A DNA stretch of 64,000 nucleotides from contig JAHHHU010000008.1 of assembly GCA_019359175.1 (NCBI GenBank), forward strand, positions 62,001 through 126,000, written 5' to 3'. Positions 7,782 to 17,078 of this stretch are shown here, piece after piece. Source of the DNA: Phormidium tanganyikae FI6-MK23. GTDB lineage: Bacteria; Cyanobacteriota; Cyanobacteriia; Leptolyngbyales; Leptolyngbyaceae. A program made the translations under genes and the position numbers. Position 1 is the first letter of the stretch, and each line of letters begins with the position of its first letter. Under the pieces are notes generated by a model. That model had not been told where the DNA came from and made no database searches. It worked only from the letters and a program-made list of their open reading frames with translations.

Positions 7782-8351
7782 ATGAGCAAGGGCAGACTCG
7801 TTGTTTTAACAGGACCTAGCGGTGTCGGAAAGGGAACCTTGCTGCGATCGCTGATTCAGCGCCACAAGGATCTGTATCTCTCGGTTTCGGTCACAACCCG
7901 ATCCCCCCGCCCCGGAGAAGTCGATGGCAAGAATTATTACTTTGCCACTCGCCCTCAATTTGAACGCATGGTTGCTCAGGGAGAATTTCTCGAATGGGCA
8001 GAATTCGCGGGGAACTGCTACGGCACTCCCAGACGCACGGTAGAGGAAAAGATTCGAGAAGGCAAATGGGTGATTCTCGAAATCGAACTCGATGGCGCTC
8101 GCCAAATCCGCAAATCGTTCCCTAGCGCACTCCAAATCTTTATCGCACCGCCTTCGATGGTGGAACTCGAAGCCCGCATTCGAGGACGCGGACAAGATGC
8201 GGAAACCGCGATCACTCGACGGCTCCAGAGAGCTTGGGAAGAAGTAGATGCTGCAGGAGAATTTGACATTCAGGTGGTCAATGACGATTTGGAACGAGCG
8301 TTAACCGAAATCGAACAAGCGTTATTTGAGCCAGTTGCTGCGATTTGTTAA
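7782..8351 (+). CDS. gmk: Guanylate kinase
   Basis: Gmk phosphorylates GMP to GDP with ATP and is essential for GTP supply. The 189-residue protein has the P-loop [10 protein letters not shown] near residue 11, the GMP-binding [19 protein letters not shown] and [17 protein letters not shown], and the lid region [17 protein letters not shown]. Length and motif order are standard. It follows remA; a strong bidirectional hairpin lies between it and convergent psaL. Confidence 0.95.
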   Translation: MSKGRLVVLTGPSGVGKGTLLRSLIQRHKDLYLSVSVTTRSPRPGEVDGKNYYFATRPQFERMVAQGEFLEWAEFAGNCYGTPRRTVEEKIREGKWVILEIELDGARQIRKSFPSALQIFIAPPSMVELEARIRGRGQDAETAITRRLQRAWEEVDAAGEFDIQVVNDDLERALTEIEQALFEPVAAIC

Positions 8352-8402
8352 CTTATCGTATTGCCTGCTTGAACGATCGTGCAGTCAATTTCACTACACA
8401 GC

Positions 8403-8440
8403 GAAACAAGTGGGCGATCTTCAAGATGCCCACTTGTTTC
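8403..8440. terminator. Bidirectional hairpin between gmk and psaL
   Basis: A perfect 13-bp stem GAAACAAGTGGGC / GCCCACTTGTTTC with a 12-base loop lies between the two convergent stops, 15 bases past the psaL stop. No long T run follows, but the stem is strong enough to separate the two transcripts. Confidence 0.75.
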
Positions 8441-8455
8441 AATTCAGTAACAGCG

Positions 8456-8980
8456 TTATAGTCCGCTGGTAAAGTTTTTGAACAGCGCTAAGTTGGTCAG
8501 CACAAAGTAAGCAAAGGCTGCGCCACCGACACCGCCGACGAGGAATCCCGCTGCATATTCATTCCAGCCATGCCCAGTTTTGAGTTCTGCGGGCGGGTTT
8601 GGAGTCGTGATGGTGGTCATTGGAGCCGGAGGATTACTCGCGCCGTAGAGCGAGATAGACAGGGTAGAGATGATGATTAGCCCGATCGCGGAAAGCAATC
8701 CTGCCAAGTTCGCCAAATCCGTGTCCCGCAGAGGGCCGAGTTTTGCAAAGGGCCCGATAATCCAGTAGCCGTGCGCTAAACCGACTTCTAGACCGCGCCG
8801 CAAGGGAGAAAGTCCTTCACGATAGGCGGGTAGAGCGTTGATGTAGGAGCGGACGAGCGGCGAGGCATTGATCGGCGTTGCAAGGTTGCCGTTTTGAATA
8901 TCGAAGGCGGGAAAGATGACCTCTTTGTTGCGGGGATCATCAGCGCGATCGGTGACTTCAGGATGTCTAAGAATTTGCAT
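8456..8980 (-). CDS. psaL: Photosystem I subunit XI (PsaL)
   Basis: PsaL sits at the centre of the PSI trimer and is required for trimer or tetramer assembly. The 174-residue protein has the family pattern: a stromal N-terminus (DPRNKEVIFPAFDIQNGNLATPIN), the conserved FKNF-type C-terminus and the region SPLRRGLEVGLAHGYWIIGPF with chlorophyll and interface residues. Hydrophobic helices lie near residues 90-115 and 140-165. The insertion STLSISLYGASNPPAPMTT between helices is somewhat long and proline-rich. No psaI frame was found beside it. The ~300-base upstream region is divergent from a small membrane-protein gene. Confidence 0.96.
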   Translation of the reverse strand: MQILRHPEVTDRADDPRNKEVIFPAFDIQNGNLATPINASPLVRSYINALPAYREGLSPLRRGLEVGLAHGYWIIGPFAKLGPLRDTDLANLAGLLSAIGLIIISTLSISLYGASNPPAPMTTITTPNPPAELKTGHGWNEYAAGFLVGGVGGAAFAYFVLTNLALFKNFTSGL

Positions 8981-9279
8981 AAGAAATCGTCCTGTTTTTC
9001 AATGTGCTGGGGCGATTGTAAAAGCGTTGGTTTTCCGGCTTCATCGCTCTGAAGACACAACCTTAGTTAAGTGCAACGGAACCACAAGGAATGTGAGGGT
9101 TTGTGAACTCGTAAAGCTGATCACAACTTTCAAAGCTTAACTAGTGACATAATTCCAACATCGCTTAACCAAGTTTCTTTATAAAGATTTAAGATTTTGC
9201 AACATCCTGCCCCAAACCTGGAAATCCCCCGTATCGTTGGAGAAGTTCCAATCTGTTCTTAGTTCGCGTTAGGTGGTCT

Positions 9280-9582
9280 ATGTCTTTTCATTATCTCCGA
9301 TCGCTCCTTCTCGCCAGTCTGTTCAGCTTTCTTGTACCGATCGCGTTTATCGGTGGGATGCTCTCACTCTTGCTGCTGCTCGGATTTGTACCGGGACTGA
9401 TGCTGCTCGGACAAGCCTGCACGACTCAAATGCTGGCGTTTCTGGGAACGTTTGGCAACGGCAGTGCGTTAGAAGGCACGATCGTGATCGGCTGTGCTTG
9501 CGGTGTCGTAGGGGCGCTGTTCGATACGTATATCTTCACCATTACAACTCCGATCGACTTCAACAAAACTGTTTCCAAGTAA
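9280..9582 (+). CDS. Small hydrophobic membrane protein, unknown
   Basis: A 100-residue protein with three hydrophobic stretches: residues ~7-28 (LLLASLFSFLVPIAFIGGML), ~29-45 and ~66-90 (GTIVIGCACGVVGALFDTYIF). It has few charges and ends in a polar tail (PIDFNKTVSK). I do not recognise a named family. It is divergent from psaL; M16 peptidase starts 55 bases after it on the same strand, so co-transcription is possible. ATG at 9280 is the only good start. Confidence 0.6.
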   Translation: MSFHYLRSLLLASLFSFLVPIAFIGGMLSLLLLLGFVPGLMLLGQACTTQMLAFLGTFGNGSALEGTIVIGCACGVVGALFDTYIFTITTPIDFNKTVSK

Positions 9583-9637
9583 GCCATTCTTGACAAAACT
9601 CTCTATCCTAGAAAACGTGCCTTGAGGGTTCGTTGAT

Positions 9638-11161
9638 ATGGTGAGAATGAGTCGGACGGTTGTTAGCTTCGTTTTAGTTTTTTTATTGACTTGGAGTAGC
9701 GTTCCTGGACTTGGACTCGCGCGGACGCTGCCATCACAGTCGATTCAGCCTTATCTCGATCGAGTGATTCAAAATGTCACCGAGTTTAAGTTAGAGAATG
9801 GACTGAAGTTCATTGTTCTAGAGCGTCATCAAGCGCCCGTCGTTTCGTTTCTGACCTATGCGGATGTGGGCGGCGCGGACGAACCGGAAGGAAAAACCGG
9901 AGTGGCTCATTTTCTAGAACATTTGGCGTTCAAAGGCACGACTCGAATTGGGACACAGAATTTTCAAGCTGAAAAGCCGCTGTTAGAAAAGTTAGATCAG
10001 CTTGCAGCAGAGATTAGAACCGCAAAAGAACAGAAGAAAGAGGTTCGCGCACTGCAAACAGAGTTCGATCGCATTGAAGCTGAAGCGACGAAATTAGGGC
10101 GGCAAAACGAATTAGGGCGGATTGTTGAGCAAGCGGGCGGAGTTGGATTAAACGCAAATACTTCCGCTGACGCGACTCGTTATTTCTACAGTTTTCCGTC
10201 GAATAAGTTAGACCTTTGGATGTCGTTGGAGTCAGAACGCTTTCTAGATCCCGTGTTTCGGGAGTTTTACAAAGAGAAAGCGGTGATTTTAGAAGAGCGG
10301 CGACTAAGGACAGAAAATTCCCCGATCGGGCAATTGATCGAAGCCTTCACGGGTGCAGCTTTTCAAGTTCATCCTTACCGTCGTCCGGTGATCGGCTATC
10401 CCACCGATTTGGCAAATCTAACGCGGCAAGATGTTCAAACTTTTTTTGATACGCATTACGTTCCGAACAATTTAACGATCGCCATTGTTGGCGATGTCAA
10501 TCCCACCGAAGTGAAGCGTCTTGCTCAAACCTACTTCGGGCGTTACAAAACCAAACCCGCTCCGCCCGATGTGGTTGCCATCGAACCGCCACAAGCTAAA
10601 CAGCGCGAAGTCTCTCTCAAGCTACAATCCCAACCCTGGTATCTCGAAGGCTATCACCGTCCTGCATTGAACCATCCAGATAATGCGGTGTATGAAGCGA
10701 TCGCATCGATTCTAAGCGACGGGCGAACTTCTCGACTTTACAAATCATTAGTTGAAGAGAAAAAGTTAGCATTAGCGGCTCAAGGAATCAATGGATTTCC
10801 GGGCGATAAGTTCCCGAATTTGATGTTGTTCTATGCGCTAACGGCTCCAGGTCGATCGCTAGAAGAAGTCGCGCCTGCACTTCGAGCCGAAATCGATCGC
10901 TTAAAAACTCAGCCCGTTTCCGCTGAGGAACTCGATCGCGTCAAAACGCGATCGAGAGCCGGATTGTTACGATCGCTCGATTCCAACATGGGAATGGCTC
11001 AGTCATTATTAGAGTACGAAGTCAAAACGGGAAGCTGGCGCAATTTATTCGAGCAAATTGACGCGATCGCAAAGATTACCCCTGCTGATATTCAACGGGT
11101 CGCTAACGCCACCTTTACGAACGAGAATCGCACCATTGGACGCATTTTGCCACAAGGATGA
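9638..11161 (+). CDS. Exported M16 zinc metallopeptidase, catalytic subunit
   Basis: A 507-residue secreted or periplasmic protease with an N-terminal signal sequence (hydrophobic residues 8-25, cleavage near LGLA-RT). The inverted zinc motif HFLEH is at residues 91-95, and the downstream third ligand lies in KAVILEERRLR. The GVGLNANTSADATRYFYSFP segment follows the motif as in pitrilysin-like M16B proteins. A charged insertion of ~45 residues (LDQLAAEIRTAKEQKKEV) follows the zinc site. A non-catalytic M16 protein is encoded one gene downstream; such pairs usually form heterodimers. All three genes are tightly spaced. Confidence 0.92.
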   Translation: MVRMSRTVVSFVLVFLLTWSSVPGLGLARTLPSQSIQPYLDRVIQNVTEFKLENGLKFIVLERHQAPVVSFLTYADVGGADEPEGKTGVAHFLEHLAFKGTTRIGTQNFQAEKPLLEKLDQLAAEIRTAKEQKKEVRALQTEFDRIEAEATKLGRQNELGRIVEQAGGVGLNANTSADATRYFYSFPSNKLDLWMSLESERFLDPVFREFYKEKAVILEERRLRTENSPIGQLIEAFTGAAFQVHPYRRPVIGYPTDLANLTRQDVQTFFDTHYVPNNLTIAIVGDVNPTEVKRLAQTYFGRYKTKPAPPDVVAIEPPQAKQREVSLKLQSQPWYLEGYHRPALNHPDNAVYEAIASILSDGRTSRLYKSLVEEKKLALAAQGINGFPGDKFPNLMLFYALTAPGRSLEEVAPALRAEIDRLKTQPVSAEELDRVKTRSRAGLLRSLDSNMGMAQSLLEYEVKTGSWRNLFEQIDAIAKITPADIQRVANATFTNENRTIGRILPQG

Positions 11162-11167
11162 CGAGCC

Positions 11168-11734
11168 ATGATAACTAACGTTGAGATTCGATCGCTTGAA
11201 GACTGGATGAAAGACCCACCGAAAGGAACAGAATGGGTCGATGGGAAACTCATCGCTAAACATCCCAATGTTTGGGTTGATGACGTATTAGTTGAGCACC
11301 AAATGACGTTAAGACACAGTAGGATTCAGGCGAATCTTGCAGGAGACTGGAAGAATTACAAAGAGCAGCAAAACTTAGGCGGAGAAATCTACACAGAAGC
11401 ACCTTGCAGAACCCAAAAACAGGGACGAAAACCGGATGTAGCTTATCTCACTCCAAGTTTGTCCGCTCAATTTCGAGATGTCGATATTTTACCTCAGAGC
11501 TTTCCATTAATCGCTGAGATCGTATCACCGACTGATTTTGCTGAAAATGTGATTGCGAAGGCTCAGGAATATTTGCAGTCGGGAGGCGAAGAGGTTTGGC
11601 TGATTTTTCCGCAAAATCAGTGGATTATTGTGGTGACGCACTCATTGAGAAAAGTATTCGTTTCTGGTGAAATTGCAGATACACAAGTCGTTTTGCCTGG
11701 TTTTAGTATTACCGTTGATCAGCTATTAGCGTAA
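11168..11734 (+). CDS. Uma2 family (DUF820) putative nuclease
   Basis: A 188-residue protein of the Uma2/DUF820 family, expanded in cyanobacteria and structurally related to PD-(D/E)XK restriction nucleases. The core is visible: GTEWVDGKLIAK (E and D near the N-terminus), GRKPDVAYLTPS (the PD motif), LIAEIVSPTD (the E-x-(V/K) strand), KAQEYLQSGGEEVWLI and LPGFSITVDQLL at the end. It starts 6 bases after the catalytic M16 gene and its TAA abuts the ATG of the second M16 gene, so it interrupts a functional pair without breaking the operon. The biological role of this family is unsettled. Confidence 0.88.
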   Translation: MITNVEIRSLEDWMKDPPKGTEWVDGKLIAKHPNVWVDDVLVEHQMTLRHSRIQANLAGDWKNYKEQQNLGGEIYTEAPCRTQKQGRKPDVAYLTPSLSAQFRDVDILPQSFPLIAEIVSPTDFAENVIAKAQEYLQSGGEEVWLIFPQNQWIIVVTHSLRKVFVSGEIADTQVVLPGFSITVDQLLA

Positions 11735-13183
11735 ATGAAAACATTCCGAATCCCTACTCTATTTGTTCTAGCGTTTCTGGCTGTGTTGATGTTTGTGCAT
11801 CCAGCCATTGCAGAAACCCCGAAACACTATACTGAACTCAAGTTTTCGCCACCTCCAGAAATTAGAGTTCCAGACTACACGCGCTTTCAACTGAAAAACG
11901 GCATGACCGTTTACCTGATGGAAGATCACGAATTGCCCTTAGTTAGTGGAACCGCGATCGTGCGAACAGGCGATCGATTTGAGCCTGCGAACCAAATCGG
12001 ACTGGGTGAACTAACCGGAACAGTTATGCGATCGGGCGGAACTCAAAAGCGCACCGCCGACCAACTCAATCAACTCCTTGAACAGCGTGCGGCAGTGATT
12101 GAAACCGGAATCTCAACGACTGCGGGAAGTGCAGGCTTCAATACACTGACCGAAGATTTGCCGGAAGTCTTCGATTTGTTTGCAGAAGTGATTCAGCAAC
12201 CTGCGTTTGCACCGGATAAATTGGCGATTGCGAAAGTTCAGCTTCAAGGCGGCATCGCTCGACGCAATGATGATCCAAACGGCATTGTCGGGCGGGAGTT
12301 TCAGAAATTAATTTACGGCAACGAAAGCCCGTATGCGCGTACCGTGGAGTATTCCACGATCGCGAATATTTCCCGCAATGATTTGATTCAGTTTTATCAG
12401 CGATCGTTTCGTCCGAATCAAATCCTGCTGGGAATTGTGGGCGACTTTGACCCGAAGCAAATGAGATCGTCGATCGAAGCGAAGTTCGGAACATGGAATC
12501 CTCAGATTCAAGCGATTCCAACTCAGCTTCCCCCCGTTTCCCAAGCGAAACAAGGCGGAATTTTCTTTGTCAATCAGCCCCAATTGAATCAGAGTTACAT
12601 CGAGATGGGGCATCTCGGCGGACAGTTAAATAGTCCTGACTATCCAGCATTAAGCGTGATGGAAGATGTGTTGAGTGGATTCGGGCGACGATTGTTTAAT
12701 GAAGTGCGATCGCGTCAGGGATTAGCTTATTCGGTTGGGGCGAGTTGGAGCGCTCAGTTTGATCATCCAGGCGTGTTTATCGCCAGTGGAGAAACGCGAT
12801 CGCAAGCTACGGTTCCATTTATTCAATCGGTGCAGAAAGAAATCGATCGAATTCGCAAAGAACCCATTTCAGCAGACGAATTAGCGTTTGCAAAAGATAC
12901 TGTTTTGAATTCCTTTATCTTCAATTTCCAAGATCCGGGTCAAACACTTTCGCGTTTGCTGCGGTATGAATACTACGGGTATCCAAAGAATTTCATTTTT
13001 CAATATCGCAAGGCGGTAGAAGCAACGACGATCGCGGATGTTCAAAAAGCTGCCCAAAAATATCTTCAGCCTGAAAAGCTGGTGACTTTAGTGGTTGGAA
13101 ATGAGAAAGAGATTCAGCCATCGCTGTCGAGTTTAGGACAGCCTGTAACCGCGATCGATATCACGATTCCCAAGCCTCAGTAG
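11735..13183 (+). CDS. Exported M16 peptidase-like protein lacking the zinc motif
   Basis: A 482-residue M16-fold protein with a clear signal peptide (LFVLAFLAVLMFVHPAIA-ET). Where the partner has HFLEH this one reads GLGELTGTVMRSGGT, so it cannot bind zinc by the usual ligands. It retains the C-terminal NEVRSRQGLAYSVGASW segment with the arginine and tyrosine typical of the non-catalytic M16B subunit. It should complete the active site of the protein encoded at 9638. The ATG directly follows the TAA of the Uma2 gene. Substrate unknown. Confidence 0.92.
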   Translation: MKTFRIPTLFVLAFLAVLMFVHPAIAETPKHYTELKFSPPPEIRVPDYTRFQLKNGMTVYLMEDHELPLVSGTAIVRTGDRFEPANQIGLGELTGTVMRSGGTQKRTADQLNQLLEQRAAVIETGISTTAGSAGFNTLTEDLPEVFDLFAEVIQQPAFAPDKLAIAKVQLQGGIARRNDDPNGIVGREFQKLIYGNESPYARTVEYSTIANISRNDLIQFYQRSFRPNQILLGIVGDFDPKQMRSSIEAKFGTWNPQIQAIPTQLPPVSQAKQGGIFFVNQPQLNQSYIEMGHLGGQLNSPDYPALSVMEDVLSGFGRRLFNEVRSRQGLAYSVGASWSAQFDHPGVFIASGETRSQATVPFIQSVQKEIDRIRKEPISADELAFAKDTVLNSFIFNFQDPGQTLSRLLRYEYYGYPKNFIFQYRKAVEATTIADVQKAAQKYLQPEKLVTLVVGNEKEIQPSLSSLGQPVTAIDITIPKPQ

Positions 13184-13193
13184 TGCTCTGGTG

Positions 13194-13736
13194 TCAAACT
13201 CGATCGAGCGGTTGATGTGGCGCTGGTGGGAGTTCAACTTGGATCAAATCGCCCGGACGAACCTCACCATCCGCCACCACAATACTCATCACGCCAGACT
13301 TACGAATCACCTTACCTTGTTCGTCTCGATCCAGTACTGCTGCCATCAGTCCCGCTTGGAATCGATCTAACTGGGCACAAGGATTTCGTAGACCCGTCAA
13401 TTCAACGATCGCGCGATCGCCCAAACGCAAGCGGGTTCCGGTCGGCAAATTGAGGAGATCAATGCCGCGCGTTGTGATATTTTCACCCATCTGTCCGGCT
13501 AACACAGAGAAACCCGCCGCTTGCAACTCATCATGCAATTCACCGTGAATCAGATGGACTTGTCGCAAATTCGGCTGAGTCGGGTCAACTGCTACGCGCG
13601 ATCGATGCTTGATTGTCTGACCTAGGTGAGCATCGCCCTCAACCCCAAAACCGCTTATCAGTTGAATCCTGTCTTGATTCAGCTTACTAAATGTGTGGGT
13701 TGTGCTGCGGCTAACTGCGATAACAATTCCACTCAT
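13194..13736 (-). CDS. MOSC domain protein
   Basis: A 180-residue MOSC (molybdenum cofactor sulfurase C-terminal) protein. The MOSC core includes GFGVEGDAHLGQTIKHR, QVHLIHGELHDEL, GQMGENITTRGIDLL and the conserved cysteine in GLRNPCAQLD. MOSC proteins handle sulfur or molybdenum cofactor ligands, for instance in N-hydroxylated compound reduction. It starts 11 bases after aroE and is probably last in the min-aroE run. mobA, another molybdenum-cofactor gene, is in the window but 44 kb away. Confidence 0.88.
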   Translation of the reverse strand: MSGIVIAVSRSTTHTFSKLNQDRIQLISGFGVEGDAHLGQTIKHRSRVAVDPTQPNLRQVHLIHGELHDELQAAGFSVLAGQMGENITTRGIDLLNLPTGTRLRLGDRAIVELTGLRNPCAQLDRFQAGLMAAVLDRDEQGKVIRKSGVMSIVVADGEVRPGDLIQVELPPAPHQPLDRV

Positions 13737-13747
13737 AAAAACTCCCC

Positions 13748-14602
13748 TTATCGGCTCAATCTTAGATGAGTCTGAAGCGATCGACGCATTACATCATCTG
13801 GAACCGATCGCTGTGTCCAAATCTCCAAAGCCGCCGCGCCTTGTTGAACTAGCATTTCCAAGCCGTCGATCGCTTCTGCTCCGCGCTGCTGTGCCTGTTG
13901 TAAAAATCGAGTCGGATTTGGAACGTAGATTAAGTCGTAAGAGATCGCACTCGATCGAATTAAATTGGCTTGTTCCTCGGTTAAAGGCGATTGATCGGAA
14001 TTCGGGGACATCCCGATGGGCGTTGTGTTCACAATAAGATCCGCTTTCGGCAAAATCTCAGACATCTGATCCCAAGTATGAACCGAGAGCGAATCTAATG
14101 TCCAAGTTTCTGCAAACGCTTGAAGCTTCTCCGCACTGCGTCCAACAACGTGAATTTCTGCAAATCCTAATTCTGCACAGCCTGCAACGACAGCTCTCGC
14201 GGCTCCTCCGTTTCCTAAGACGAGCGCGATCGACGAATTCCACGATCGACCTTTCAGCGGCGAAACAAATCCTACAATATCGGTATTCGTGCCACTCCAA
14301 CCGCGATCGCTTTTCCAAACGGTATTCACTGCCCCGATCGCTTTTGCCACCTCTGTCATGTCAGACAAGAGCGGCATGATCGCTTGTTTGTGCGGGATCG
14401 TGACGCTGAATCCTTGGAGATCAATCGCGTTGAATCCTGCGATCGCAGTTTTGAGATCACGTGATCGAATCCGAAACGGAACGTAGATGAAATCGATCTG
14501 CATTTGTGCGATCGCCGCATTGTGCATGATCGGAGAAAGCGAATGTTCGATCGGATCGCCAATCACGCCGAGCAGCTTGGTTTTACCCGTGATTCGGTTC
14601 AT
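13748..14602 (-). CDS. aroE: Shikimate dehydrogenase
   Basis: AroE reduces 3-dehydroshikimate to shikimate with NADPH in aromatic amino acid synthesis. The 284-residue protein shows the substrate site ([17 protein letters not shown]), the catalytic lysine in [19 protein letters not shown], and the NADP-binding glycine loop [12 protein letters not shown]. The C-terminal [16 protein letters not shown] closes the family pattern. Its ATG overlaps the minE stop (ATGA, 4 bases), so aroE is translationally coupled to cell-division genes. Confidence 0.95.
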   Translation of the reverse strand: MNRITGKTKLLGVIGDPIEHSLSPIMHNAAIAQMQIDFIYVPFRIRSRDLKTAIAGFNAIDLQGFSVTIPHKQAIMPLLSDMTEVAKAIGAVNTVWKSDRGWSGTNTDIVGFVSPLKGRSWNSSIALVLGNGGAARAVVAGCAELGFAEIHVVGRSAEKLQAFAETWTLDSLSVHTWDQMSEILPKADLIVNTTPIGMSPNSDQSPLTEEQANLIRSSAISYDLIYVPNPTRFLQQAQQRGAEAIDGLEMLVQQGAAALEIWTQRSVPDDVMRRSLQTHLRLSR

Positions 14603-14973
14603 TCTTTGGAGGATTCGGGCTTAACGGGTGAAGTTTGGGGCAGGTCTTCGGTCAGAGTAGCCTCGGTGAGCGTCAAATCAAGCTGAACGGTTTCGCCAGG
14701 TTTAGGCTCTGGAAGGGCTCGAATGCGACGAATCGGTAAATTGGCGATTAAAGCCGTCGATCGCTGATGATTTTCCAGCACGAATTCCATGCCTTCATCG
14801 AGTTCGACATAGCGCGACACCACCTCTAGAATCTCTTTTCGCAATTCCTCAACCATGTGCGGCGGCAAATCTGCGCGATCGTGCGCCAAGACCAATTTCA
14901 GCCGACGTTTGACATCACTGCGGCTATTGTCTATCCCACGAGGAAATAAGCGTTCTAGAAATTCGGTGATCAT
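14599..14973 (-). CDS. minE: Cell division topological specificity factor MinE
   Basis: MinE displaces MinC from MinD and drives Min oscillation. This 124-residue form has the amphipathic start [13 protein letters not shown], the anti-MinCD region ([22 protein letters not shown]) and the dimerisation part ([20 protein letters not shown]). A proline- and threonine-rich tail of ~35 residues extends beyond the usual end, as in other cyanobacteria. ATG at 14973 is chosen over a TTG five codons upstream because it gives the canonical start. Confidence 0.93.
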   Translation of the reverse strand: MITEFLERLFPRGIDNSRSDVKRRLKLVLAHDRADLPPHMVEELRKEILEVVSRYVELDEGMEFVLENHQRSTALIANLPIRRIRALPEPKPGETVQLDLTLTEATLTEDLPQTSPVKPESSKE

Positions 14974-15011
14974 GAGCAACAGATGCAAACGGTTAAACGA
15001 AACGTGAAAAA

Positions 15012-15815
15012 TTAGTTCTTTTTAGAGAATCGACCAAGCAGCCGCGCAAAGAACCCTTCATTTTGAGGTTCTAGATTCATTAAGGGTACTCGTTCCCCTT
15101 CGAGGCGGCGCACGATATTGTCGAATGCGATCGCTGCTCGTGAGGGTGTTTCTGATAATACCAGTGGTTCACCTTTATTCGTTGAGACAATCACTTTCTC
15201 ATCATCAGGTATAACACCCAACAATTGCACCGCTAAAATTTCTTGTACATCTTCGACGGACATCATATCGTTTGCCTGCACCATATTGGGTCGGATGCGA
15301 TTGACGATGAGATTAATCCGTTTGATGTTGTTCGCTTCGAGCAGTCCGATCACTCGATCGCCATCTCGAACTGCCGCAATTTCGGGAGTCGTGACGATGA
15401 TTGCTTCTCGTGCAGCTGCGATCGCGTTTTGAAATCCCATCTCGATTCCGGCGGGACAGTCGATCAAAATGTATTCGTACACCCGTGACAACGCATTCAC
15501 CAATTGCCGCATCTGATCCGGAGTGACGGCTTCTTTGGTGCGATTTTGAGCCGCAGGAAGTAAGACCAAATTTTGGAATCGCTTATCTTTGACCAGTGCT
15601 TGTTCGAGTCGGCATTGTCCTGCAAGAACTTCGACAGCGGTATAAACGACACGATTTTCAAGCCCTAGCAATAGGTCTAAATTTCTCAGTCCAAAATCCG
15701 CATCAATCACGGCAACTTTGCGTCGCCGTTTTGCCAATGCCATGCCGATATTTGCAGTCGTGGTGGTCTTGCCGACTCCACCTTTACCCGAAGTGATAAC
15801 GATGATACGCGCCAT
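15012..15815 (-). CDS. minD: Septum site-determining ATPase MinD
   Basis: A 267-residue ParA/MinD ATPase that binds membrane in the ATP form and recruits MinC. The deviant Walker [17 protein letters not shown] is at residues ~8-23, Walker B is [11 protein letters not shown], and switch residues lie in [12 protein letters not shown]. The C-terminal [14 protein letters not shown] forms the amphipathic membrane-targeting helix. It sits between minC (244 bases upstream) and minE (38 bases downstream). Confidence 0.96.
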   Translation of the reverse strand: MARIIVITSGKGGVGKTTTTANIGMALAKRRRKVAVIDADFGLRNLDLLLGLENRVVYTAVEVLAGQCRLEQALVKDKRFQNLVLLPAAQNRTKEAVTPDQMRQLVNALSRVYEYILIDCPAGIEMGFQNAIAAAREAIIVTTPEIAAVRDGDRVIGLLEANNIKRINLIVNRIRPNMVQANDMMSVEDVQEILAVQLLGVIPDDEKVIVSTNKGEPLVLSETPSRAAIAFDNIVRRLEGERVPLMNLEPQNEGFFARLLGRFSKKN

Positions 15816-16059
15816 TAATAAAAATCCGCCTTTGAAACGAACGGAATATCCCGATTACAGGTTTTATAGAATATCAGAATTCGGAATTTGAAGCGTTCAG
15901 AATCTAGCACGATTTTGAGATTAGATAAAGAAAACTCTTCAGATCCAAGTTCGATCGCCCACTAGCATAGCGCAAGCACCAAACCGCACAAGTCTTGCTC
16001 TACAAAGCTTTACTGCTTGTGTAAACCATCGTGACGAATTCCAAACCCAGGCAAACCGT

Positions 16060-16923
16060 TTAATCTTCTTTCCGCATGACAAAATCTGCTGCTCTCGCAA
16101 TCCGAATACTGCCTTGGGGCGAAACATACGCCACTTCTGGAAAGTATTGAGCCAAGGGCGTTTCGGGTGCGCGTGCTACATAATCGGCAATCCGAATCTG
16201 CGTCGGTTCGAGTTGCAGCGCCATGATCAGACATTTCACGTTGCCCTTACAGCCTGCGTGAGCGACTCCCCGCAAGCGGCCCCAGACGAGAATGTCACCT
16301 TCAGCCACGATCGTACTTCCTGGATTGAGATCGCCCAGCACGATCACCGTTCCGTTGTGGCGGATTTCAGTGCCCGATCGTAATGTCATCTGGATATAAA
16401 GCGGCTCCTCCATTGCAGTGGGAGTTTCTTGCTTGGGAGCGAGCGGATCAGCGGCGGTAATTTGTTCGACAGAATAGCCTGCGGTGGCAGCGACGACAGC
16501 AGTTTGGCGGCGGCGCGTGTGGACGGATTTGAGTTGCAGTTGGACTTCGGTGAGAGCTTCCGCGATCGCGCTAATTTGCCGCGTGTCGAGTAAGCGATCG
16601 TCGGCGATCAGATGCACGATCGTATTCGGCTGCCAAAACCGTTCTCGTCCGGCTAGAAGCTGTTTGAACTGCTGCCAGAGTTCTCCCCAGGCTAGAGCAA
16701 CTTTAGAAGCGGCTTCAGATTCGGGCGGAAGGATCAGGTGCATCGCGCCATCTTTGGATTTGAGGCGGACTTGTAGATCTTCGATCGCGATTCTCGGCGC
16801 ATCTGGAGTTTCGAGCGGCGGCAGTTCCAGTAAATCTGCTTCGATATCTGGGCTGGACACGGATTCCGGGGTCATTGGCGTGGGGTCGTTTGAGAGAGGC
16901 GAAACAGAAGTGTCAGAAGTCAT
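16060..16923 (-). CDS. minC: Septum site-determining protein MinC
   Basis: MinC inhibits FtsZ assembly away from midcell. The 287-residue protein has an acidic, proline-rich leader (~50 residues), an N-terminal MinC domain (IEDLQVRLKSKDGAMHLILP) and the C-terminal beta-helix domain from ~residue 175 (TLRSGTEIRHNGTVIVLGDLNPGSTIVAEGDILVWGRLRG). The RG motif in GRLRGVAHAG and the PTQIRIADYVAR segment are standard for MinD binding. It is first of the minCDE-aroE-MOSC run. Confidence 0.94.
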   Translation of the reverse strand: MTSDTSVSPLSNDPTPMTPESVSSPDIEADLLELPPLETPDAPRIAIEDLQVRLKSKDGAMHLILPPESEAASKVALAWGELWQQFKQLLAGRERFWQPNTIVHLIADDRLLDTRQISAIAEALTEVQLQLKSVHTRRRQTAVVAATAGYSVEQITAADPLAPKQETPTAMEEPLYIQMTLRSGTEIRHNGTVIVLGDLNPGSTIVAEGDILVWGRLRGVAHAGCKGNVKCLIMALQLEPTQIRIADYVARAPETPLAQYFPEVAYVSPQGSIRIARAADFVMRKED

Positions 16924-17078
16924 GCCTTAACTGGGGGCTGCAACGGATAGATCATATTCACTCATTGGGCTGATTGCAAGATTGTTTCGATCGACAGACG
17001 CGATCCCCAAGTTTATTGATTAAGGTGTGGTTGCGATTTTGTGACAAGCAAGATTGTGCAAGGTAAGCAGGAGATAAA

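Noticed and set aside
8981-9279. psaI next to psaL
   Set aside because: No short hydrophobic frame of the PsaI type was found on either strand.
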